Shown piece by piece: positions 11,452 through 22,200 of a stretch of DNA of 64,000 bases (within the stretch, counting starts at the first letter, position 1; every line of letters begins with the position of its first letter). A program made the position numbers and the translations under genes. The stretch spans positions 71,279,829-71,343,828 of the forward strand of contig OX457037.1 of the NCBI GenBank assembly GCA_949752735.1, given 5' to 3'. The notes beneath the pieces are model-generated. The model saw only the letters and a program-made list of their open reading frames with translations. It was not told the DNA's origin and searched no databases. The DNA is from Lumbricus terrestris. Lineage: Eukaryota; Annelida; Clitellata; Crassiclitellata; Lumbricidae.

Positions 11452-11931
11452 ATGGTTGTGTCACAGTGTCGTGTAGGGTTGAATCCCCTAGAGTGGAGTT
11501 GGTTTCGCCTTCTACGGCCGGCCTCATGGCAGCGCCAGGTATTACCTGTTGGAAGCGACGGCGCGTCGGCAACTCGATGTAACATGGTGCGTAAGAGACC
11601 GGATCCTGCGGAGGAGAGAGCGAAGTTGGCGGCCGCGAAAAGGAGCTCTAAGCGAGGGTCCTCTGCCCGAAGAGTGAACCCTGTTTCGAGGATTGGCCAT
11701 CCTGGAGCTCGGGATGTTACCCCCAAGGTGACCGCGGGCGGGGCAGAGACAGGATCCAACGCTACAGAGCTGTATACCTTGTTCCGGGCCTCTTTGCCGA
11801 GACGTTCTTCTCCGGTGGCACAGATGCGAGTAGAGGAGATGACCGAGGGGTCAGATTACGAGGCAAGGCACCGTGTTGACGAAGAGCGGGCCGGTGGGCG
11901 TTTCATCTCTAAGTCTCTAAGACAAGTATGA
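11452..11931 (+). CDS. Gag-like basic ORF, truncated (start perhaps at 11584)
   Basis: An open frame of 159 codons runs downstream of the putative LTR and primer site. The likely start is the methionine at 11584 (MVRKRPDPAEERAKLAAAKR), giving about 115 residues. It is rich in Arg, Lys, Ala and Ser and very GC-rich, like the LTR-like block before it. It has no zinc knuckle, protease or other motif I recognise. The frame stops at 11931 just where composition falls back to AT-rich, so the element seems cut here. I considered a host exon with a donor at CAA|GTATGA. Splicing from there to the NHL exon at 12816 would put that exon out of frame, so I do not favour it. Confidence 0.35.
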   Translation: MVVSQCRVGLNPLEWSWFRLLRPASWQRQVLPVGSDGASATRCNMVRKRPDPAEERAKLAAAKRSSKRGSSARRVNPVSRIGHPGARDVTPKVTAGGAETGSNATELYTLFRASLPRRSSPVAQMRVEEMTEGSDYEARHRVDEERAGGRFISKSLRQV

Positions 11932-11939
11932 ATCACAGG

Positions 11940-12815
11940 CTTCACAACAAACACTATTTTAAAAGAGTTAAAAAAAGAGAAACGCCTGCGGAATAATTGA
12001 TAATTGATTCGGTGTTTATTCTAACTAGCAACAAAATCGCAAGACAAAAATCTCTGAATGTAGACATTTTCTTCAATTAGTAAGCCTACTACAATTTATT
12101 CGAATAGGGCATCATCATAAATCAGCCAGTTACAGCAGTTAGGCTACTTTGCTTGAAACGTAGTCTGGAAAAACTGTCATACTGTAAAGCAAGAATGATG
12201 GTTGACAATATACTGCAAATATATATTTTAGCACCAATTACTAGATTAGCCTACCATTATCATTTAAGCTTGTGTTTCAAGTGTGGGTTTTAAACTACGA
12301 AGGCTTACAGACTGATTAGTAATCTATAGTTGTAATGCGTCCTGGCACAATATTTATTAAAATGACTAAATTATTTTTAATTGATTTGTAGCCTATGCTT
12401 TCTATCTCCTGTCAGAACTTGAAAGTTTAGCAATGAAAAGCAACAATTAATAGGCTACGGTGTTGCAATTAAGGCATCTAGGCCTATTTATGCAACGGAG
12501 TTCAATGAATAGCAATTGCTTTCTCTTAAAGTTCTTAAGCTTGCAATTTTTATTATTAATGTCTGATTGTTGGTCTTCGTTCGTCCGTTTGCTTGTCCCG
12601 CAGTGTCTTGTCGTAGCCTAATTAGTTTGCCTATAATCATTGGTTATTCACCGTAGGTGTCGCAGTCGCTTCTTATGCAGCTATCAACATTATCACCACA
12701 GTCTCCGCCTTTTTATTTCGAACAGTTAACTGTAGAGACTTTACCAGAAATCAGCTTTATAGATCTAATAGTTAACATAGGCTTACTTTTGTAACGAATA
12801 CGTTTCTACTTCTAG
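11940..12815. other. AT-rich spacer upstream of the plus-strand NHL exon
   Basis: No coding sequence or repeat that I recognise, apart from a few TAGGCCTA-like words. The last 15 bases (CGTTTCTACTTCTAG) are a good splice acceptor for the next feature, so at least the right part should be intron. Confidence 0.5.
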
Positions 12816-13732
12816 GTTTGGATGACCTGCCGGACAAGTACACATCGACTCCAGTTTTGGTTCATACGATCGGGAAAAAGTCGGGAAGGAAGAAGAAACT
12901 GCATTTTCCAACGAGAACAAAAGCAGCAGCAGAAGAAAAGAAATCGATCCGCGGATTAACGATCTTAGACAAAGAATTGTTTGTTGTTAGCGAATTGAGT
13001 TCAGACGTTGAAGTTTACGATTCGATTAAATTAAGTATTAGTCGTCGATGGAATCTGAAAGAATTAATTCGTCCAATGGACATAGGATCCTGCAAGAGAA
13101 ATAAATGTCTGTACATCTTCGATTGCAAAGGTCATCTTCATTCGAATGAAATCTTGAGAGTTGATCCCAATGGAAAATTAATAAGGAGCTGGCCAACGGG
13201 AGTCGAACTAGGATATGGTCTGTCTGTCACGGGCGAATCTAATGTTGTCTTAACTGATTATAATAAAAACAGATTGAATGAATATTCACCAGATGGACAA
13301 TTGATCCGTGAAATAAATCTATCCAACGCAGGTATTCATTGGCCATGGCATGCAATAAAACTAAGCAATGGTAATTTCGTGGTCAGTCATGGCTCCATTG
13401 TTGATGATATGCATAGAGTGTGCATAGTGGATATAGATGGGAAGTTTAAGAATTCGTTTGGTGGAAGTTGTGGATCTGAAATTGGACACATGAATCGTCC
13501 AGTTTATTTTTCTGTCGATGCGAATGGATTTGTGATGGTCGCTGATCAATTGAACAGTCGAGTTTTGTTGTTGTATTCAAATTTGGAATTTAGGAAAGAA
13601 ATTCTGTCCAAGGAAGAAAACCACGGACTACACGATCCATGGAATATTATTCTGGATGAGATAAATGGTCGACTGTTTGTGGCTGACAATGAATCGGACA
13701 ATCAACGAATTTTGATTTTCGATTTTAAATAA
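12816..13732 (+). CDS. NHL-repeat terminal exon of a TRIM-NHL-like gene (upstream exons not seen)
   Basis: One open exon of about 305 codons ending in TAA at 13730-13732. It is preceded by a pyrimidine-rich acceptor (TTTCTACTTCTAG) and enters in phase 1. No ATG lies near the exon start, so it is not a complete gene. The protein is a beta-propeller of NHL-type blades: GLTILDKELFVVSE, LSVTGESNVVLTDYNKNRL, HAIKLSNGNFVVSHG, VYFSVDANGFVMVADQLNSRVLLL, then LDEINGRLFVADNESDNQRILIFD. Such propellers form the substrate- or RNA-binding C-terminus of TRIM2/3/71-type E3 ligases. It is clearly homologous to the minus-strand NHL exon at 15378-16235, same phase and similar length, in tail-to-tail orientation. 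No RING/B-box exon is visible to its left in the window, where the LTR-like block sits. AATAAA follows at 13795. Confidence 0.85.
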
Positions 13733-13794
13733 TAATCAAGTCAGATGTAAATTATGCAATTAGTATTTTTATATGAAATGTAGATAATTTATAT

Positions 13795-13800
13795 AATAAA
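13795..13800 (+). promoter_or_regulatory. Polyadenylation signal AATAAA for the plus-strand NHL exon
   Basis: An AATAAA hexamer 63 bp after the TAA stop, in an AT-rich 3' UTR. The position is typical for a short 3' UTR. Confidence 0.6.
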
Positions 13801-13824
13801 ATTTATATTGAATTTGCAACAGAA

Positions 13825-14163
13825 TTAGTATGCTTTTAAAGCCTCTGAGAGCCTAGAATAAAAGCCTTTACCAACAGCGTTTAAGTTCTCTTGATATCTA
13901 TCTTTGTTCAGTGCACGACTATCTTCCTGCATGAGAAATGCCTGATCGTATAGGTTTCTGTGAGAGGTGGATGACCTCAAGACAGTGTCTCGGTCCGTCT
14001 CGGGACTGGATTCTTGATGTCTCGGTCGCAGCATCGCGACGTTTTGGAAACTGTCTCGAAGTGAAAGTCTTGTTCTTTTGAAAACTTTCTGTCTATAGTT
14101 CTCGCGAAAACTGTCCTTAGTTCTGAACTTGTCATTAAAATTGTCGTGCGCCGGTGTGATATG
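13825..14163 (-). CDS. Unrecognised 112-codon frame, possible terminal exon or remnant
   Basis: An uninterrupted minus-strand frame read to a TAA at 13825. It is rich in Arg, Ser, Asp and Gln (for example LRDSFQNVAMLRPRH, then ALNKDRYQENLNAVGKGF). No domain is recognised. Its 5' side has a nearby stop and only weak acceptor candidates, such as ATGACAAG|TTC. It lies between the two NHL exons and beyond the polyA signal of the minus-strand gene, so it would not belong to that transcript. Composition is unlike the neighbouring AT-rich DNA, which is why I list it. It may be a chance frame or a piece of an unrecognised element. Confidence 0.2.
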   Translation of the reverse strand, partial: HITPAHDNFNDKFRTKDSFRENYRQKVFKRTRLSLRDSFQNVAMLRPRHQESSPETDRDTVLRSSTSHRNLYDQAFLMQEDSRALNKDRYQENLNAVGKGFYSRLSEALKAY

Positions 14164-15205
14164 TTATATAGAAAGCTAATAGGCATATTATGCTAATAGG
14201 CCTATAGACTATAGAATATAGGCAATTTAGTTGGGGAAACTGGAAAACTACATGAGCTGCCTTTATAATTCTATATTCCGAAATGTGTCTCTGCTCATTT
14301 TTAAAATATTGGGTTATAGTTATTTCCAAAGTGGCCAATATCGTTAGGCTCAATTATATGCTCAAATAACTCCCAATGGCTCAAGCATCCGAGTAGGCTA
14401 GGCTATATGAGGGTCCATTTATTTTTCCAAAATGAATATTATAGGATTCCTGTAAATAGAAAACAGTGTTAGCCTATATTCCTCGGTCACCGAAACCAAT
14501 TGCTGTAAAAGGTTCTATACTCTATAGTATACCCCGCATCTAGCCATCAAATGTAGCTATAGGCCTACGAAGTTGTTCGCTAGTAAGAAAACGATTGCAA
14601 TCTCGAAACGGTTCACTCTGCCATGGAAGTCTTTTGTGGAAACGTGTAAATCGTCTAAGGCCTTGGCCTATAATAGCCTATGTGAATCACCGTCGCCTCA
14701 ACATCAAGATTTAAAGGTCTTTATTGAAATACGCAATATAAACACATTTCACTTCTGTTGCCGTTATAGGTTACATCCTTTTATGTCTACGCATATGCAT
14801 CTGATTTTGCCTACGTAGCAGGCCTATATAGGAGTCATATGGCCTGCGTGAAGGTCCGAAGAAATGTCAGAAAACTTAAATTACGAGAAAGCCTAGCGAA
14901 GTAAGCCAACAATAACTTGAAAATAGGCTATATACATGCATGTAGGCCGTCGTCTCCACAAAGGCCAAATTATTCGTATCCTTTCATCTTCATTATGTAA
15001 ACGAATTAGACTAGCTGTGTGTCTTACTAAATATCGAGGAACCTGTTTAAAGACAATTACCGTATAATAGGCCTACTCTGTAAGGAATATCGCCTGTCCG
15101 AGTGTCCGTTGTCACTTTTCTCGTAACTTCTTAATGGAAGTTGGTTCGACCATTTAAAATGTAGTCGGGGCATGCTCTTAACAACTTCCACAAGGGTAGG
15201 CCTAT
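14164..15205. other. AT-rich intergenic stretch between convergent NHL genes
   Basis: Several TAGGCCTA and TATAGGC words and no supported coding sequence. The right end leads into the 3' UTR of the minus-strand TRIM-NHL gene. Confidence 0.5.
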
Positions 15206-15211
15206 GCCCAC

Positions 15212-15217
15212 TTTATT
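15212..15217 (-). promoter_or_regulatory. Polyadenylation signal AATAAA for the minus-strand TRIM-NHL gene
   Basis: AATAAA on the minus strand about 160 bp beyond the TAA stop of the NHL exon (stop at 15378-15380). It is the first canonical hexamer downstream of that stop. Confidence 0.55.
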
Positions 15218-15377
15218 GATCCGACATTCTTATGCACCCAGCAACGCCAATAAAAGTGTTTTCTTGAATGATATAATTATATGCTATTTCTGTGGAAGTA
15301 ATTGCGTGCCTTAAAGCTACTAAATCTCGTAAGCATTTAGGACCAGATATCTATCTCGTCTAGCGCACAAGCCATTC

Positions 15378-16235
15378 TTAAATGTCGCAACGGTATATGA
15401 GAACCTGACCGTCACACCAACCGTTAAAATTATCAGCAACGATCAGCTGACCATTTGTCTCATTTAGACATATCCGACCGGGATGTCTCAGGCCGTCTTT
15501 TTCCGACAGCAGTTCTTTCTTAAACTTCAGTTGAGAACTCAACAGTAACACCCTGCCATTGCTCCAGTCAGCTACAAGTATAGAGCCGTCACTTTTAACT
15601 GCCAAATGCAATGGAATATTCATTCTCCCATCAGCCGACCCTGGCTTACCGCCAGTTGACTTCAGCATCTTTCCGCTGCCATTAACGATGCACACTCTAT
15701 GCAAGGGATCGCCAGAGGCACCGTGACTGACTACAAAACAACCATTGGGAAGTTTGACAGCGTGCTGCGGATGAACAATACCATCTGCAGATGAAAGACT
15801 TACATCACAAACTAGGTGTCCATCCGCGCGATATTCACTTAGTCTGTTTTTCTCATAGTCGGTTAGGAGGACATTCGATTCATGTGTAACGGACAGACGA
15901 CCTCCACCTTTAGGTACTGACCATTCAGATAACATGAGCCCCTCTGAACTTATTCTGAAAATCATTGCCAAATTCCAGTCAATAACATAAAGGCAATTGT
16001 TCTTGGCACAGGATGTTAGGTCTTCGGGATTTTTCAGCTTTCTTACTTTCCACTTTCTTTTAAAACTCAAAGATACAAGATCGTAAACTTCGACTAGTGA
16101 ACTTCCCTCTGTCACAATATACACTTCATTATTCAAAGAGGTAACTCCCCAGATTGGCCTAGCTGCCATCTTTCTCTACGATGTTTGTTGTCAAAGTCTT
16201 TATTAGAAGAGGGCTTTTCGTAGACTCTTTCATTC
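15378..16235 (-). CDS. NHL-repeat last exon of the TRIM-NHL gene, with a one-base frame break near its start
   Basis: The propeller frame reads from 16169 (MAARPIWGVTSLNN) to the stop at 15378, about 263 codons. Blades show SNVLLTDYEKNRLSEY, HAVKLPNGCFVVSHG, HLAVKSDGSILVADWSNGRVLLL and ETNGQLIVADN, matching the plus-strand NHL exon blade for blade. The best acceptor is TTTTTATTATTTTCAG, ending at 16236. From it, phase 1 gives MKESTKSPLLIKTL..., which aligns with the start of the other NHL exon (STPVLVHTI) but then meets a TAG. The propeller frame is shifted by one base between about 16160 and 16195. A weaker acceptor (GATGGCAG, exon start 16162) would restore phase 1. So this is either a frameshifted copy, an assembly error, or alternative acceptor use. 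Confidence 0.8.
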
Positions 16236-19200
16236 CTGAAAATAATAAAAATACAATCATGACTCTTCCGAAGCAGGACGTTTTGGCGCCAGATGTTTTG
16301 CGCCGCCTTTTTCGCCGCCGATTTTTCCGCCGGACGTTTTCGTGCTTAAGTGGAAGCTGCCAGGCTGGATTAATAAAACTGATTCCTGGCGTAAGTGGAA
16401 GCTGGATTTATGAAAATAGCCTAACTGTTCCTGTCAATGGAATTGGATGAAACTAAGTCTCTGCTTCAGTGGAAGCTAGATTAATGGAATTCTCTTCTGC
16501 CTAAAATAGAACTGGGTTTGATGAAAAAAATTCATCTATACACAGTATACAGGGATGCTGGATTGACGAAAAACATTTTGGTGAAATAGAAGTTGTATTG
16601 ATGAAAATTATTTTACCTTAATTGGAAATGGGATTACCCGGATTAGTAACAAAATCTTCATTAAAATTTAATAGGAGCTGCATGGATTGATGAAAAATTA
16701 TTGTTATTTAAAAAAAAGTTGGACTGATGAAAAAACAATTGTTGCTCCAATGCAAGCTGTATTGATAAAATGATTCATACCAAGTCAGAAGTCGGATTAA
16801 TGAAAATATTAATGATGCACTGGACGAAAAGTCCGTTTTTTTACCGGCGCCAAAACCTTGATTCTTCATCAGGCTAGGCCAAGCGCACAAAAATATTATG
16901 TCTATTGAACTCTAGGCCTAAGCTATGCTACCGCTTGTAGACCACCACCGCCTCCCCTCTGCCGCCGCCACCACCACCACCAGTGGCGTAGCAAGGTCTT
17001 TGGGGGCCCTTGTGCAGAGCTTTCGTGGTGGGCCTCTTCAATGCTTAATTGAACCCCAAAATTTCAAACAAAAAGGCTGTGCAAAAGCGCCTGGCTTTTG
17101 TGATAGGCCTAGACTATTTGCATATAGGCCTATAGCTCACACTCGAAATTAAATAGGCCTATTAAAATTAACTTATTTAAATTTTTATTATTCTCTCCCG
17201 TTTGGCTTTACTGTATAAAACACTTTCTGTTTCCTGAGGCTGCCAGAGTATTGAACAAAATGAAATAATATCAAACAGTTGGGTTATTTGACTAATTTTT
17301 TAATAAATTGGTATAATGTGAAGCGACTCAAGTTTGGGTTACTACGGTAAGTCTAAAAGAAGAATCAAAAACTTCGGAAATACTGAAATGCAAATTCCCT
17401 TGCGACGAAAATAATTGAGATGCCTTCGTTCCAGAATTCTTTTGCAAAGTACATGTAACTGACATAGGGCCTACCACCATATAGGCGGAGACCTGGGCCG
17501 AGAATTGGGGGGACGGAAAGACGCGAGATTTTCAGAAACATTTCTGACGACCGGCGAAATCTCGGGGGAAAAAGTTATTTTCGCCGCCAAAAAAGTTGAT
17601 GACCTTTTTTTTAATCATCCGACCAAAATCTCGACGAAATTTTCTATTTTCGCCGCCAAAAAGTCTTGACGCTCAAACATTGGGAGGACAAATGCATGGG
17701 CCGTCCCCCCAACACTTTCATGGGGGACCGTCCCCCTGTCCCCCCCTAGGTCTCCGCCCCTGCCTACCACCATAGTTTCCGAAGTGCCTCTCTGCTCGGT
17801 GTCGGTATCCAAAGCCACCACCGCCTCAGCATTGATCAAACGGAGTTAAATTCTGTCACCAGGCTTGATGAAGTCATCGGGAAAATTGCACAGTGCTCCT
17901 ATTGCTACGCTACTGCCCCTTGTTTGATGTAGTCATCGGTACAAGCTCGCTTGCCGCAGGCATCATAAATGCTGAATTTTTGCAATTTGGCGGTCTTCTT
18001 TACACGTTCTCCTCGTGCTTGACGCTTAACAGCGCCACTTAATAAGACTTAGGCATAACTTGGGGACAGAAAGAGAGTGCCGTGCGAGAATTAAAAATAT
18101 ACAATTTCCAAGTAAATAGGCTATACAGTTAGGCCTATCTTTTATAAATTTCCAAGTAGGCCTAAATGGGCATTTTACTACAAAGATAATAACTTTTAAA
18201 CTACGTCTGCGTAGACCATGACCCAATTATGTTTGTACGTCAGGACAACTACTTCCGGGAAGTTCCGGCCAAAGACTGCAATGAGTACAGATATTTGTAA
18301 TAATAATTATAAGCTAATCATAGCACATAGAAAACCGATTGTTTGGACATTCCGGCTCAAACCCAAAAAATTATTGAGTGTGTACGCTGTACATGTATGT
18401 TTCAATACATTCTGAATATCTTTAAAGTAAAAAATTGACTCTGACCCGGGGGCCCCTGACAGCCGGGGGCCCTTGTGCACTGCACAAGCTGCACAACCTA
18501 TTGCTACGCCACTGACCACCACAACAACAACAACAACAATTGCTACTGAACTGTCACAGTAACTGCTAAAGCCCCATAATGTACGTGGTTCATACTATAA
18601 TATAATATGCAGCTTAACATTGGCCTCCTTCCATAGTAAGTAAATGCAAACCCGACCATGCGATCGACAGAACAACGCTGGCGCTGAACAATGGCTTTGG
18701 ATAGGACTCAATTTTTAAATTTTACACTGTTAAAATTTTAAAATCAGCTGCATGTTACCTGAAGCAGCTTGCTCTTGCTGTGGTATGATCATTTCAGAAT
18801 TTTCAGCGCTCGTTTCACTTGAATTTTCTGCCACTCCTAAAGCTTCAATAACAGACAGAACATTGCTTAAAATAAAATCCAACATAGTGGTCCAGACGAG
18901 AGACAACAACAGTGGGTTAGTGAGAGACAACGCGGTGATACGGTGGTAATCGGTGACGATGGTGGTCTTGTAGTGGAACCTTAGGGGCCGTCCATAAAGT
19001 ACGTCACGCTCCAGGGGGAGGGGTGTAAGAAAGTGTGAAAGTTTGTGACAGGGAGAGGGGGTCAGGCCATGTGTGACGTCACACATTTATTTTTTAAATT
19101 TTATTTCTAATTTTTTCAGAAATTCATAATGCACAGGCCCATAATAAACAGATTCAATATAGCACAAAAGTTTGTCACAATCATGGCCTAATTTGTCAAT

Positions 19201-22200
19201 CTAGTCTTTTTTAGTCAAATTGTTTTGTTTCCTTATTATTTAATCACTGGGTGAGGTCAAGTTTCGCTAATCTACTTCTTATCCTGTGTAAAATATTGCA
19301 TAATCGGAAGATTATCTAAAACTTGATCTCACCTATTGTAAATGAAAAAGCAGCAGATAAATGATGTGTATTATATAATCGTTTAGTCTAATTTTTGCAA
19401 TTTTTTAAAAATTCAAATAGCCTATAGATTGAGTTACTGCTTCAATGAATAACTGTGACAACAGTAGGCCTACTGTTGAGAATTAACTATTCTACTATTA
19501 AATTCATTTTAATAATGTGATAGTTCTTTTAAGTGGAAATTTTATATTTTAATACAGTTTAATAGTGAAGTGTGTTTTAGATTAAATTTTAATTAGGCGT
19601 TAATTTAAAAACATTTAGATTAAATTTTAATTGGGTGTTAATTTTATAACAATTTCGAAAGTGTGACGTACTTTAGAGGGGGGTGAGCTTGTTCAGTTTT
19701 CACTCACGCGCTATTGTCTTTACCAGTCTCTTCGTAGGCTATTATTTTGTCAGACGTTCAGCGCTGCCTAATCATATCCTAAATTAACTTTACTGTGGTA
19801 AATAGCCAATTGCTAGTTATAAGTAAGGTATCCCTCCTTCTATCACTCCATCCTTCTCTATTCCTCTCTCTGTAGGCCTAGGCCTACTTCTCTTTTGTAT
19901 ATGTTTCTCTCGCTTTCAGTCACAGGTCGCCCAGCAGGGACTATTGCAATGCAATACAGAATTAGCTTACACACAGCTGCCTTTCCTAAAATTAATTAAC
20001 TTTACTGTTTATTATGCGTTTAATAATTAGAAGTTTAATTGAACCATTAACACGTAGATGTTTTCTTGAACGTTTTCACCCGTAAGCTTCCAGCCGCTTT
20101 TAGATTTTATTTTAGTTAATATTTTTCTTGAACGTTTAACACTAACTTATAGACACTATTGTAGACTTATTGGTACATGGGGTAATTGTCCGGGGTGCAA
20201 TTATATTGGCACGGGGTAATTGTCCTGGGGTAATTGACACGGGAGTAGATGTCCGGGGGTAATTGTTCCCGGGGGTATTTGTCCGGGGGGAGGATAATTG
20301 TCCTAGAACCGTCAAATTTATACCTTGCTTGGGACGCCAAATATAGCATATGCTTGCCTTGGACGCCAAATGCATGCTTTGCCTGTGGCACCATTTTGAA
20401 TAGGGCTGGTGTCACGAAAATATATAGAGCAGGTCTATCCCCCGTATTAATAGTATCCCCTCCCTAGATGAAGAGAAGTCAAAAAAGCCACTTCCGCGTG
20501 TAGGCCTATTTATTTTTGCAAATTAATTTCCATCCGCTTTGGTTTGAACGGTGATACTAACAGGTATGTTTAAGAACGCTCAGAGTCACTAAATAAATTC
20601 TATTTGCCTTTCTCTGAACATTGCTTCGGACACCTAAAACAATTGTAGTCACTTTAAATTTTGATTAGTCCTACAGCATCAATTTTTCAATTATACGCAT
20701 TTTTCAATAAAGGGTATAGAATAGCCCCCGGATAGCCTAGACTGGTAAATTCCATCCGGGGGGAGATTAATTCAACCCCCGGATAGCTTTCAGGGGACAG
20801 AATTCCAAGTGACACCGGCCCTGCGCTCCCCATCCCATAGGCCCATTTCCTCAGAATGAAATTTTCTAAAAGTGTTAAGTTCAGTCTCAGCAATGATCTT
20901 ATCCACATACCTGACTTCGATGTCAAATCAGCAATGTCCGTGTTCGTGTCGATAGAACTCTCTTCTGGCGTGGTGTCTTTTTCATCCAGCCAGCTTCCAT
21001 TTACTCCAAGCTCCTCATTTTCGGGATCTGTCAGAATGTCATGAAAATTAAAAATCACCAGTTGCTCGAATCATGGGCACCCGCACATAGGGTAAGGGGG
21101 CACTTCCCCCCCTGGAAAATTGACACCTATTTTTCTAACTACTACTTTTGGGGTTTGAGAAATTTCTTCCCATTAAAATACTTATGTTACGAATGATACA
21201 CTTCAGCGAAAGTCAGAAATTTAAATATAGAAATCTCTTTAGAAATAAAGCTCTCTTAATTTTCTGCCTTGCGTTTTTTAAGCTCTTGCTGAAAACGGTG
21301 AATAGTATTCCTATAGATCTGTGGTTCCCAACCTTTTTTGACTTGAGGGCCACTTTTTCTAAGTTGGAGGCCATGAGGGCCACTTTTTCTTAGTTGAAAG
21401 ACATTAGTGGGCCACAAGGTTAAAATCGTATTAACTAAAAGCATATAAAATTGTTATTAATTGATTCAAAATATAATGTTTGATGTTATATGTCGACGTT
21501 ATAATATAATAATTTGTAATAGAAATAATAATGTGTTCTGTCCTGTCCAAATTGTTCATTTTTCATATATTTTTGATAATTCTTTGAGAGATGAGGACCA
21601 TTTTCTGAGGCCTGGCGGGCCACTTTTGGCCCGCGGGCCACGGGTTGGGAACCGCTGCTATAGATTATGACCTACTTGTATGGAATCTCGCTAAAGCAAT
21701 TTTTCACAACTGCATTAAAATTAATTATCAATAAATTACACTAATGTAAAAGTTTGAAATTTATCAACAGCCCATTGAAATTAAGTCAAAGAGATCTGCA
21801 TATTCACCAGTACATGTACGTGTTATAGCCTATATGTACGCAAAAATTAATCATCAATAAATTACACTAATGTAAAAATTTGAAATTTATCAACAGCCCA
21901 TTGAAATTGAGTAATGGAGATTTACATATTCACCAGCGTTATATATGGAATCAAGTCTGCTTTAAGTCAGGCTGCATTTTGTCCATTTTGCATGCTGCCA
22001 GTACAGAATTTAGGTAGGTCAAGCTGTAGAGAAACTTGGATAATTGGCTCTGGTTATCATGCTTCGAGATTTTCTCCAAAACCAACGTCTCCCCTGTTCA
22101 AAAGAATTGATGCCCCATTCTTCTGATCCTCGGGATCCTCCACCTTCCTAAATGACACCTGCATTAACATCTGACCCTCTGGCTACCGAACTCGGACCTC

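Noticed and set aside
11452..12816. Splicing of the gag-like frame (donor CAA|GTATGA) to the plus-strand NHL exon
   Set aside because: The phase 0 donor would read the NHL exon out of frame into a stop, and base composition differs sharply.
20142..20415. Pro/Asn/Thr-rich minus-strand frames
   Set aside because: Translation of the GGGGTAATTGTCC minisatellite.
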